From Triplophysa rosa (Eukaryota; Chordata; Actinopteri; Cypriniformes; Nemacheilidae), in NCBI RefSeq assembly GCF_024868665.1, contig NC_079890.1, positions 34,952,296 to 35,016,295 on the forward strand: a stretch of 64,000 bases of DNA, written 5' to 3'. Every line of letters starts with the position of its first letter. Position 1 is the stretch's first letter. The notes beneath the pieces are model-generated. The model worked only from the letters and a program-made list of their open reading frames with translations. It did not search any database and was not told where the DNA came from. This document shows positions 1 through 12,000 of the stretch, in pieces. Both the position numbers and the translations under genes were made by a program.

Positions 1-1254
1 AGAGCGTGTATGGAGAATAAAGCCAAAGGGAAATAAACTGCACTCCTTTCTTCCTTTTGAAACAATATATAGACATGCTGGCAGCCTAGAGTTTTCAGAA
101 CTGAAGCATCAGATGCACTTCTGCTTTCATTGTATCATACATCTATTATGTCTGGGATTCAATATTGGTGTTTAATACAAATGATAAAAATATATTAGGT
201 CATCACACAATGGTGTCACAATACATTGACAATTTAATTTAGCCATTAATACTGATGCACGCACGGTAGTTTCCCCATTTGAAAAATGTCCATTGTATAT
301 GCAGTAGTTTTCATGTATAATGCACAGACCATTCCGGATAATCTTATTTCATATATTTCTGACTGTAAAATGAATTTTTGTTCATTCTTGAGGGTTTGTA
401 ACTAGCATGTACAGTCCAATACTAGCTGGCCAGTCCGCTGAAAAATCAAGATGTGTGTTCTGTTTTCAGCAAATTCTAATATGCTGTTATGTTGAATTAC
501 TTTTATTATTGTATTTAGAGATTAGATTGTTTGATTTATGTTTGAATTGTTGATCTCAAGTGCAAGTTTTATTTGCAGTTTTTTTTTATCTTATTATTAT
601 ATCCTCCTTTATTCTGGTACCCTTGATGCAGATCATATAAACCAGACATACACCAATTTTGTCTGTTGTCGTTTTGCTTCAAACATCTCAGATTGTTGTG
701 CTCAATGTAATTGCCAGGGTAACTTTACCCTTTAGTTAGATACACATCTGTGTAACATATCAATATTTAATATGTACATATCAATTATGTTTTACATAAA
801 CGACCCGAAACACAAATGAAGTTACCATGTAAATTGTTTAGTCAACACTCAAATTTCAAGGATTTAAATACACAAAGGTAAATTCTATTGCCAGTTCTTT
901 CTAAATAAAATGTAGATATAATTAATAACGAGCATATTATTAGTTGTTTGGGAACAACACCAAGACATGGATGCTAATACACTTTTATGTGTTTTTATCT
1001 TTAAAGGAACAAAATAAAAATAACTTCAAAGGCCTAAAAGCAAAAGTCAGCACGTCATCCATTTAAAACATTGACGTGTTACCATCTGATTTCCCTTTGC
1101 GACGAATTTCAAAATAAAAGTCCTCGAACTTCCCAAGAACTGAGAAGGATTATGTTGGATACCATAGAAACGCGACGCTCTTCTCGATTGACAATGTTAT
1201 GAAAGAACCCGATGGAAATAGCACGTTATGTTAGCTGTAACAACAAAGGCCAAG
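1..1254. other. Upstream flank of spata6l, no gene seen
   Basis: No exon-like coding stretch with acceptable splice sites was recognised. The 65-codon ORF at 538-735 shows no family resemblance and no splice context. The right end must contain the spata6l promoter and 5' UTR, because the first coding exon begins at 1255. No TATA box is obvious; the only motif I can point to is the paired CRE-like half-site at 1051-1078. Confidence 0.5.
1051..1078. promoter_or_regulatory. Paired CRE-like half-sites upstream of spata6l
   Basis: CACGTCA (1051-1057) and TGACGTG (1072-1078) form an exact 7-bp inverted repeat with a 14-bp spacer, about 180-200 bp upstream of the spata6l ATG. TGACG is the core bound by CREB/CREM factors, and CREM drives many post-meiotic sperm genes. 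Linking the two is inference from motif and position only. Confidence 0.25.
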
Positions 1255-4200
1255 ATGCCCCACAAAGCTGTTAAAGTGATCGTTGAGCTCCACCTGAGAG
1301 CGGTGAGAATCTATCAAAAAATGTCAAGATTATTAACCTAACTTTTAACTGTCGAGAATGCAGGCTATGTATTATTAATCGAAAGTGTGGTGGTTTGTCG
1401 CCCACAAAAATTCCTTTGCAGTTCGAGCTGGTGTCACGTCTCTGTATTCTGACTGTATTTGTAGATAACCTGTCCAGGGGTCCATTTACCAGCCAAAGAT
1501 GATGTTTACGTCAGTGTGTGTCTAATGAATCAATACAGAAAATCTGCATGTCTTCCTGCAGTCTTTCCATTAATTATTCGTGAGAAAATCAGGTTTGAAA
1601 AGGTAAAGTCATTATTTACTTTGTTCAAATATGCATTCATTTTAATCCTTGTAGTAATAGCTCTCACTTTTTTGTTGTAGTTGTGGAAGTGTGCAACTGA
1701 TCCTGCAGCAATAGCTGAATTCCTGCAATGTGAGCTGCATCTCCTTTCTCTTCCTTTGCTTACCTTCTCTTTTTTTTAATCTTTCAGTTTAAAATTTTGT
1801 TTTTTCTCTTCTCCAGGTGAAACTGTGAAAGTTGAACTCATTCAATTGACGCCCCCATGTACAACTGCATTACTTTGATTCCATTCATTGTTATGACAAC
1901 CCATTGTTTATGTCTTTATATATTCAACCAATTACAGACCACAGTTTTCTCAGTCTCATTCCCAAAATTCACATTTTACAGCGGGAAGAATACTGGCCAG
2001 TTTTGAAGAAGATGCCCGAAGTTTTCTGTTCCCAGAGCCGAAGTTGGTGCCGTCTTTCTCTGGAGTACAAAGGGAGGTATTAATGACACGGGATCCCACT
2101 TTTCCTGTAAGTCCATGTTTATTATTGAGCACACAAATGGAATTGATCTAGCTACTTAAATCACATTGCAAGTTTAGAAAAGCATTTAATGTGTATCATA
2201 TTCAACAACACTACGGCCCGGTTTCACAGACAAGGCTTAACTAGTCCCAGACTAAAATAAATGTGTGACCTGTCTTAACTGAATATAACTTGCCCAGAAA
2301 TATCTTAAAATATATCAGTGCCATTGTTTTGTCTCAAGATGCACACCAGTAATGTATTCTTCACACGCATTTTTATAAAAGCGACATAAATGTCTTAATT
2401 TAACTAAGGCATAGTCCTGGTTAAGGTAAACCGTGTCTGTGAAACCGGGCCTAAATTCTTTATTTTTATTCATCACAGGGTATCTCTCCAAGGTTAGAGT
2501 TCTCTACAAAGACCACGATCAGTGAAATAAACAATAGAGATGGATCACACAGTGTTCCTGCGGTAAAAATACAGATTTTGAGCACAAAAATAAGAAATGA
2601 GATTATAGGGTTAATACTTTGTAATATTAGTTTGATCAATTAACTTCAATTTAATTTTATAACTATTTTCATAATATACAATATTGCAGCATTATTAAGA
2701 ACAAGACCCCAAGTGTGCAAAGAAGGTTTGCTTGTTTGAATGTTTTTTTTTTTAGAAGGCAATGACAAGAAAAAGCACAAAGAAGGCCCGACAGGGTAGC
2801 GCTGTATCCCAAATACATCCATTCTCTGCTCCCAGGAGGCAAACAGGACTCCAGGACAGAGACCAGGTTAAGTTCCTGATGTATATTATAAACTTTATAA
2901 TTTATCAGACATGATCAATGTTCTGCTAAATAATAATGTTATTATTATAATAAGAGATTTATGTGTTAGTGGGAGTCACAAGTTACAATGTTACAAATTT
3001 TAAACAAGACAAAGTAATGCTAACCAGATCAATGTTATATTTTTTGAGGTCTTGAGAGGTCTCCAAGGGACCCGTTCAGCATTCAGTGAACTGTAAATTA
3101 TTGTAATTATTGTGCCAAATGGTTTTGGATAAAACAGTGGTAGCCAGCAGAGGGCACAAAAGCTCACTCAGCAGGATCTAAAGTACAAGACACCTACAGT
3201 GAATGCTTATGTAATGTGTATGCCAGGCTAATGCTTTTCACAATACATACAGATTCAAATTAGCATGAAATTAGCAGAAATGTGCCAACAAAAGACAGTG
3301 TGGCAAGAAAATAAACTTGAGATGTTTAGTTAAAAGAGAGATTAGAAACCTTAAGAGAAACTGGGGAAGCCCTTCTTTTTCTGGCAATGCACACGAAAGA
3401 TAAATGTTGATATGCCAAGCATTATCCAGTTACATAATGTGTGTAATACCAGCCATGATAATAGATTATTACATTATTTAATGTCTTTGCACGAAAATGA
3501 TTATAGACGATTTGAAAGCAACAACATAAAAAACATTACTGCGCATGCACACTTTTGTGGCCCAAACTTAACTTCTGGTACACATCCACAAAGAGTCCCT
3601 GTAGATTATTTCTGAAAACAAGCAAAAGAAATAACAAGTAAATTTCATTAGCTAGCAAGTTAAAAGTATGTCGAGTATGATTTTGGGTGACCTATGACCG
3701 TTACTTGGCTAAACTTAAATGCGACAAAGTTACAGGACCTATTCGACAAAGGCCACACAAAGATCTAATAGTACAAGCAGACATATACAACAAAGGTCAG
3801 ACGATAAAAGAGAGTAATTTGTAACTGAGACAAGCGCTGTCTTCAATGCATACTGAAACACTTTATGAATACCAATGTCTCTGCAGTAAACAGAGGTGTT
3901 AGGGATACTAAGATTGCTATCTAAAGCCAAGAGTTTTTTATCTTTTCCAGAGTTTGAGAGTGATCCATGCATTTGTGTCATCTCGGCTTGATTATTGTAA
4001 TTCTCTTTATTGGAATAAATCAGTCTAATATCAATCGACTCCAGATGGTTCAAAATGCAGCGGCCAGACTTTTGACTGGCACCCGGAAGGTTGATCATAT
4101 CACCCCTGTATTGTGCTCTTGCATTGGCTGCCGGTCCGTTATAAAAAAAGTACTTTTTGTTTTTAAAGCTCTGACTGGATCAGCTCCTCAATATCTCTGT

Positions 4201-6452
4201 GAACTCTTACATCTAAATACATCTGTTAGATCTCTGAGGTCTTCTGAACAAAGTTTGTTGATGGTCCCGAGATCCAGGTTAAAGTTGAGAGGCGACCGAG
4301 CGTTTTCAGTTGTTGGGCCAAAACGGTGGAATAATCTTCCGGTTTCCCTCAGATTAATTTAATCAGAATCTGAATTTAAATCTAAGTGAAAAACATATCT
4401 TTTCTCACAGGCATATAACTGTTCCTAAAGTTTTTGAGGCCTCATCATTTATTGGTGTTTGATTTATTCCTTTTTTTTCTCATTGCATTGCGGTCTTTTT
4501 GACTTTTTATGCTAATTTCAGTATGATATTGTACAGCACGGTGGTCAACTACTGTTGTTTTTATTGTGCTTTATAAATACATTTTGTAGATTTTTCTGTC
4601 CTAGTGTGAAATGAGAAATCGCCTTCTGAGTTGCTGACACAGATGGTTGTATATTTCTAACTTTCTCTCCTGATACAACGGCAGGTTCAGATGAAGGACT
4701 CCTGGACAGGTGGACGTATCTCTTTCTATCGTTCACCGAACTTTGATAGAAGATTAGGAAGTCTGTCACCTAATTATACTTCTCGATTAAAAGAAGCAGG
4801 TATAAACACTGTTCATTTTCAGTATTTGGTTCAGAGTTGATAGTCGTGCAGACTGTGGCACTTTGACACGTTTTTTTCACAAGTCCAGTGATGTGTGACA
4901 GGTTCTGTTTTGTATAACCAACAGAATGTCAAATGTTAACTATATTCCCTGTATGTATCTGTTATTTTGCCTCCAGGAATCTGTTCCAGTCCTTTTGTAA
5001 GTTGTTTCTTTTGTCTGTAATAATCTCTCTCTATATATACACTAAACACATAAAAATAATAAACCTAAACTAGACTTAACTACATTGACTGATGTTAGAG
5101 TCATTGAATTTTCCCATAGAAAATGTAACATGTTGTTATTTCAGGTCCCTGATGGGGACTCCTCGGATACAGACGATCTCCTCGACTACGCTGAGGAAGT
5201 GGGCCAGCGTCATTCCCTTAAGGAATATGAGGGCTCTTCCAGCCCAAGTCACTCTAGCACGGAAAGCCAGAGGCACAATGGGTGTGTGTTTGTGTGTGTA
5301 TTCTCCAGGTAGATCTGCATGAATGGATTAGCACTTATCTGTTGACAAGAATAACATATGCTGCATCCCAATTCCTTTTACTTACCCTATGCCCTAAAAG
5401 ATCTGTTTTGTAGAGGTTACATTTTAGTGTATTGCAAAAGAGTATGTGGTCCTGTGACATAGGCTACTATCACGTAACAGAATTGACTGTTGAAGATACA
5501 CATTGTGATTGTTAACAATCACACACATAAAACTCCTCCTTGCTTTTAAACTTTATTATTATACATTCAGTATACTGTTGAATGTATTAATTTGGTGCTG
5601 CATCACAAAACTCCTCTCTCTCTCGTGGTGACTTGTGGGTGTTAGAGTCTGCTTCAATTCAAATTTTCGTCGGTATCCGTAGACCATATGGGAATTTTAA
5701 GGATGCTCATTTCAACATAAAAAGATTAGGTATGTACTTGTTTCTATTTTGAAAACTCTTTAGGATGGATGGTATGCAAATTGCCATGCAGAATTGCTCC
5801 TAGTTTGTGTTGGGGATTGAAACAAACCATGTAATCTAAATATGAAAAAACACCAGAGAGGCTTGGAGGTGGGCTTATTTTTTGAGTTTGGCCACTTAGC
5901 AACGACTCAAAATACCCTAGCAACCATCACTCAACATGCTTAAAATGCTTTAAGAACCGTAGTTATTTACTGCATAGCAACACCCAGGTATGCACATAAA
6001 ACACATTTCATCGGAAAACATCATTTTTCACCACATTTATTCAATATAAATATAAAAATCTAGAGATAAACAGTGCAGTGATGTTCACTGTAGTGCTTAT
6101 GAGACGATCATTAAATCTTCACATGCTACAGTATGTTTTATTTATTTTCAATATGTCTTATTTTCATAGATCTCTCCTGGGCTCTTCTGGTGTGTGGGAG
6201 GAGGTTCAAGAACGAGTTCAGAGCCTTTTAACATCTCCTAAAGCAGTTTACAGACTGGCCTGTGTGAGTACCATTCAAACGCACGCACGCACACACACAT
6301 AGCTGTGTTATTAACTGCAGTGAAATGTTGCGCTGATTGTGCCGTGAATTATTCCTCATCCATTTCTGTTGTGATGCCAGGGTGCCAGTGAGTCTGAGAT
6401 AGATGAAGTGCTAATGCGGAGATCTATTGTGGCCCACTCATGTTCATTTTAA
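1255..6452 (+). CDS. spata6l: Spermatogenesis-associated protein 6-like (SPATA6L), 344 aa, 12 exons
   Basis: Exons rebuilt from phase-consistent GT-AG boundaries: 1255-1302, 1465-1602, 1681-1729, 1817-1858, 1982-2106, 2479-2562, 2756-2866, 4685-4799, 4977-4996, 5145-5281, 6170-6263 and 6381-6452, totalling 345 codons with the stop. The N-terminus has the SPATA6-family core: TCPGVHLPAKDDVYVSVC, NQYRK, FPLIIREKIRFEK and VELIQLTPP, then FLFPEP. The remainder is low-complexity and rich in Ser, Arg and Lys, as in the family. SPATA6 is needed to build the sperm neck/connecting piece; the paralogue SPATA6L is less studied. I prefer spata6l over spata6 because the convergent neighbour is slc1a1, as in human 9p24. 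Exon 9 is a 20-bp microexon. The exon 8 start could instead be 4691, at a second in-frame AG. The ATG at 1255 is the first one continuing into the conserved domain. Confidence 0.85.
2215..2451. mobile_element. MITE with GGCCCGGTTTCACAGAC termini
   Basis: GGCCCGGTTTCACAGAC at the left end is mirrored by GTCTGTGAAACCGGGCC at the right end. Subterminal parts also pair (AAGGCTTAACTAGTCC against a TAGTCCTGGTTAAGG-type segment). The unit is about 237 bp, has no coding capacity, and lies in spata6l intron 5. A clear target duplication was not identified. Confidence 0.75.
3930..4590 (+). mobile_element. Degraded L2/CR1-type LINE 3' fragment
   Basis: In spata6l intron 7. The translation at 3967-4362 resembles the C-terminal part of the intact LINE ORF at 59421-61343: LQMVQNAAARLLTGTRK against [17 protein letters not shown], then matching APQYL and RWNNLP-like blocks. 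It is heavily 5'-truncated and frameshifted. It ends with a TTGTGCTTTATAAATA-type tail, as expected for this clade. It is a fossil, not a gene. Confidence 0.8.
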
Positions 6453-7028
6453 CCACCAGTGTGAAGGATAAAGTATGTATATAATGCTTAACCACATACA
6501 ACATTTAAACAATAGCTATCAAAGAGAGCATTACGAAAACTATATTAGTGTCCACACCAAATGACGATAACGTTATGTTTATTCTAAGCTTGCATGCTGC
6601 AGTTTCATATATTAAATGCATGAGCCCTTTAAATGTAAATGGTTTTGTTTGATCATTTGTCAGCTGAAAAAATTGCTCTGAAAAGTGATCCCAATGATAT
6701 AATTCCTCTGTATAGTTATTGATAAAGTTTTGGTGTGGATTCCACCATTATAAGTTTTTTTTTAACTTTACAGTTATTGTTCTTGGTGTGAACAGGCCTT
6801 TAGCCTTTATAACAGTACGAAAATTGACTGTATTGGTAGTATTCTTAGCTCAACATACTGTGCTGACTACTTTTCTTGTTTTTCACAGGTTTTGTAGAGC
6901 ATCATTGCATCATATTCCATTGTGTGTGTGCTTTTGTTTTGTAGTGTGGTGAAATGAATCACGTATTCCTTGCGTTGGTGCTCTTATTATAGCTCAGTGA
7001 CATCAAAACAGACTTTGGTGACAATAAA
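6453..7028 (+). other. Probable spata6l 3' UTR with candidate AATAAA
   Basis: Follows the TAA at 6450-6452. The first AATAAA on this strand is at 7023-7028, which would give a 3' UTR of roughly 600 bases. Transcript data would be needed to place the end exactly. No other coding signal was seen. Confidence 0.35.
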
Positions 7029-8405
7029 TGGTCAGATGATATGTTTTCTAAAAATACAATCCTGAAGAGGATGAATCCTTTGTTCTCATGACACAGCAGT
7101 AGCGCACATGCAAGTGACAGGTTTAGGTGTTGTTGCGATATCTCTGTATGATATCATGTATATTAAAGACAAATAATATAAAACAAATTCAAAATCATCA
7201 AAAATGACCAGGGAAAATTATTATTCCTTCCTCTTTGGTCTGACCATTTACATGCAGATGATGCTTTTATTAGCAATTGAAATGCACCAAGTGCTTTGGT
7301 TGATCATCAGGTTCAAAAGATTTATTCTGTTTGTGTCAGCGAGCCTCAGGTGTGACGTATAGCATACTATTAATGCATTTTCCCCTTGGACTGCCTTTCC
7401 CGTTGAGGACTAAATGAAGAACATCCATCGTAATATCTGTAACAGGAAGTGATAATAGGCATGGCTGTGTCCTGAACAATGTCACAATAGGTAATCCTAC
7501 AATATTTTCCTGATTGTTATTTATTAGGCATTAAAAACATTGAATTATGCTTTTGCAATAAGACAGGTTGAGCTGACACATGTTTAATAGCATCTGATTT
7601 TGTTGCATAAATGTAGAAAAAATCGTTCAAAAACTCAATTTTGGGTATTTTTCAGATGTTTGTCTTTATTGATTTGTGGATACACATACAGTACTTGTTG
7701 AATTTTACAGTATGAACTAATTTGACTACTGTACTGTACAGTAATATATTAGTGTGCTTTACGGTGAAAATTCAGTTTCAGAACTCCAAACTCAGACCAT
7801 TAATACTTAACATTGATCGTGTTTTCTCATTTGTAATGTAAAACAGAATGATAATGAAATAAAAATGTAAAATATATATATATATATATATATAAAACTG
7901 CCTCAATGGCATGAAATTGGCACTCAGTTGTAGACATCTGTATTCACAGTTTCATTAAAATTAAATAAAAAATATTAGAATCAGTGGCTTGCTGAAGAAA
8001 CAATTAAGGCTTGCCACCTTCAATGTTATTTATGACAAAACAAATTGTTTATGTATTGAAAATGTGTACGGATTTGATTTTCACTCTAAGGCCATTTCTG
8101 TACTCCTTTTTTCATCATGCAATATTTTCGTTCATTTGAAATGTTTGTATAAAATGTTTCCATCATATTGACACATTCAATTTGGCACTAATTGGAAATG
8201 AAAGACACACATCAACATTTGGTTTTCGGTAGCAAGTGCAAATACAGAATTCAAGACTTAAATCACAAAAACAAATGGAATTAAAGCAACAGTCAGGCGT
8301 TTTTGTGTTTGAAAAACATTGTCTGGTTAGGAGCATGCTTTTTGTTGCTATGCACACTGTACACTAATCTCTTTCTTTCGAATCAAATCAATACACGTGC
8401 AATTC
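7029..8405. other. Convergent intergenic stretch between spata6l and slc1a1
   Basis: AT-rich sequence with a short (TA)n run near 7872-7893 and no recognisable exon. It should hold the 3' ends of both convergent transcripts. The small ORFs at 7989-8171 and 8163-8357 show no family similarity. Confidence 0.5.
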
Positions 8406-8690
8406 GCTAGTTGCACAAGATGGCGCCAGTGAGCATTTGGGACACCAGAGTCGGCAGAGTAATTTCCGGCAGTATAACACTGTATGGGAAACGGAGGATT
8501 TTTGGCCGGCAAATCTGGGTGTTTTTTAGATAAAAAAGATGAAAGTAATATATAAGCGATATGACAGATCCTCTTTACATCGCAGAGCACTTCGTTAAGC
8601 CAAAACAACTCGATAGTGTTATACGACCGGAAATTAGTTTGCGGACTTTGTCTTCGCAAAAGCTCACCTGCGCCATATTGTGCAACTAGC
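8406..8690. mobile_element. MITE with GCTAGTTGCACAA termini
   Basis: GCTAGTTGCACAAGATGGCGCC at the left pairs with a near-exact inverted copy ending at 8690. A second inner inverted pair (TAATTTCCGG.. near 8459-8481 against ..CCGGAAATTA near 8612-8635) shows long imperfect terminal repeats. About 285 bp, just downstream of the slc1a1 stop, so it may lie in the slc1a1 3' UTR. The reverse ORF across it is incidental. Confidence 0.7.
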
Positions 8691-9040
8691 CCATATTGCA
8701 CAGACTACAAATCTACAAAAGTACGTTAGAACTTCACTTAAGGCTAAAATGCAATTGGTTAGTACAAAAACCGAAAGTAACCAACAGCAGTTAATAAAGA
8801 AAAATTAAATAAATTTGCATAATTCTCAGAAACATGAACTGCGGAAGCACATAGTTGTTCCTTGACATTTTTTTCTCGCTTCTCTATGAGTTTGAGGGCA
8901 CGGTTATAGGACAAATGAAGGAAGCTGAACAGCCAGGTATTGCTAATGTCTGCACTCAGTCATGTCTCCTGTAATGAGTCTTTGTCATGAATGATTATGA
9001 ATGGTTCCTACATCTCCGAACTCTCCGCTAGCTCTTACCT

Positions 9041-12000
9041 CTAAAACTGTGAGGTTTCAGTGAAGGAAATGGCGTCGCTTTTGTCAATGGTGAATCCACC
9101 ATTAACGTACGATTTCTTCTCGCACTCGTCATCGTCCAGCGTGGTCTCCAGTGCAAACGGGTTGACAGCATCCACGTCTGACATGAGGTCCATCCTCTCC
9201 AGTTCTCGCTTCGACAGCTTCTGGACTACTCCAGCACCATATGCATCTCCAAGGACATTGATCATGGTACGGAAGCGATCACTGATTTTAAAAAAACATT
9301 AAGGATGAAACATCAATATCCAACTATTTCGCCGAACATGCAGTGGTTTGTATTATGTGCACTCTACAGTAGATCCATGCACTACTACTATCCAGTAAGA
9401 AAACAGAAAATTTTCAATCCCACAATGTGGTTTGTGTTTTTATATACATAGTATTTTTATACTATGGTAACTTTTTAATGTTATGTTAGCTAATGCCTTC
9501 GCCTCTATTTTAGAGTATAGCAAGTATGTTTGTGTCTATACAACAGTACATAACCTGTGATAATCATACATGCAAAAACTTCATAAGACTGAACATTTTA
9601 GACAGAAATGTGTTCCTAGAACTATGGCTAACGTTTCCTATATGTTAAAAGGTCATTACATCATTAATGGAACGTTTGGAACATTCAGAACGTTATTAGA
9701 ACATATTTTGGTTAGCTGAGTTGCCCTTAAGTCATCACAGACCGGCTTGGACTGTTCCAATATGGCGGATGACTACATAATAGCAACTCATGGAAACAGT
9801 TGCTAATGAGGCATCTATGTATATATTTCTATGATGATGTCAGATGAAGATATTGGACATGAAAAGAGAGATACTTACAGCAGCCAATCAACAGCAACGA
9901 TGAGAGTGACATCACTAGCGGGAAGGCCCACTGCTGTGAGAACTATCACCATGGTTACCAGTCCAGCATTTGGAACTCCTGCTGCACCAATGCTGGCTAC
10001 CGTTGACATGATGCTACGAACAGGCCATAGAATTATTATTTGGGTCTCCATCCCATTTACAAAGCAACTTAATAAATAAAAAAGCTCAAATTCCACTGAC
10101 CTTATAGTGACAATCTGTCCAGCATCCAGGGCGTAGTTATTCAACTGAGCTATGAATATTGAAGCAACAGCTTCGTAGAGTGCCGTCCCATCCATGTTGA
10201 TGGTGGCACCGACTGGCAGGACGAAGCGGGTGATCCTCTTGTCAATCCTGTTGTTCTCCTCTGCGCACCGGAAGGTGACTGGCAAGGTGGCCGAACTTGA
10301 ATGCAATGTACAGAATCACATGAAAGCCCTCACAGTTCTTGAAACATTATGAATTTAAGACACAAAGCAATTAGTTTCTTCCAAAAGATATAAAAGTCAG
10401 AAGTTATATTTTCAGGAGCATTACTGCGGCAAACAGCTTAAATATGCTGAGCACAACAAAACATTAAAGACCTTTTCTCAGGATTTTTCTAAGCGTTTTA
10501 GGAATTTATTAGCTATCATTAATCACATCTATTGCCTTTGCAGTGGTCCTAAAAAGTATTTGGAAATGCAAGTCCACTTAAAATGTTTAAATAACTTTTG
10601 AAGTTCATAGAATTGCTTGAATATATCGTCGCTGTCCTTCTAAAACCTCGGATGTCCAAATTCGCACTGTAAAAACGTTGTACTTTTTAATTGATTTAAT
10701 ACTGTGTTGTCAAAGTCGACAAGCACTTTTTAATACTTTTTATTGGTTAGATATTTGCAAAACTCAGTGACAAACATAAAGGGTGACTAATAATAATGAT
10801 TCATGGCAAAAAAATAATAATCATGAAACAAGAAGATACAAGGTTTAAGAAGGACAGAGATACTCATGTGTGTGCCAAAGCGCTTTAACCTTAACCAATC
10901 ATTAAACTGTACAGTTGCCCAGGTTTGCCCTTACAAACATTAACCATGTTTTACAACAAATAAAACAAAACAAACCAACAAAAAACATGGTTATAGTTAA
11001 ACCATAACTACAAATGAAGCATGGTTTTGCTCCAGTGACTAAAGTTTTACCATGGTGTTTGTTGTAAAACTGTGGTTACAAAAATACCAAAAAGCATGGT
11101 TAATAAACTTTTACTGTAATAAAACCATTGTTTATTTGCATAAAAGTCTAAAGGACTTTTATTTTCACGCCTAGAAGATCCAGTTCTTTGACTCACCTTG
11201 AAGAAATCATGAGTGCGGTGACCAGGGCCTGTGCCATTCCCAGAGCAAAGCTGAACGGATTCTTTCTCACGACCACAAAGTATATGAGAGGAAGAAATAC
11301 GAGGGAATGGATGGCTAGTCTGTGGAGACGCAGAAAAAAATGATTTGAAAACAAAAAACATTAGAATAAACTTATTCAACTTGAACTTTAATAGAAACAA
11401 AAGCTCCTGTGTTATTTCAAAGCATCCAAGAGTATTTTACCAAGGACATTTGGATTTATGTCCTCTTAAGTCTTCAAATAATCGTGTATGACTCAGCAAT
11501 GTTCAACCCAAACCTGTCTTTTCTGGCTGTTGCACATGAGTGCAGATGGCATTTGTTTAACTGCAGCAATAGAATCTCCTGACTGATGCTCGGTTGGCTA
11601 TATCACTCAAATTAGTGGAAATTTGGGAATTTATGGAATGCATTATGACCACATCTGCAGCTTGAGCAATTTTAAATGGCCTTGAACCTTATCTGTGCGC
11701 GGACAGAGCAGTTATTGAACCGAATGTGAACGGTAAACGGCCGGTCGTAAATCTGCTCCGCTGCTGATCAACAAGAGAACATTAAAGACTGCTCACCCGC
11801 TCAGCACTGTAACCATGTACATGAGCATCTTCCTGAAGATATCCCAGTCTTCCACCTCGATGATCTTGGCAGCAATTAGGAACAAAATTCCAACAGGCAT
11901 GTAACTGCAAAATAAAATGAATGAAGATGAATTGAAATTATATTTCAGATAACTACACACCACCTAAGTAAAGCAACTTATTTAAACGCTATTATCTTTT

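Noticed and set aside
8348..8701. 117-codon reverse ORF
   Set aside because: Coincides with a MITE with long inverted repeats; no protein similarity.
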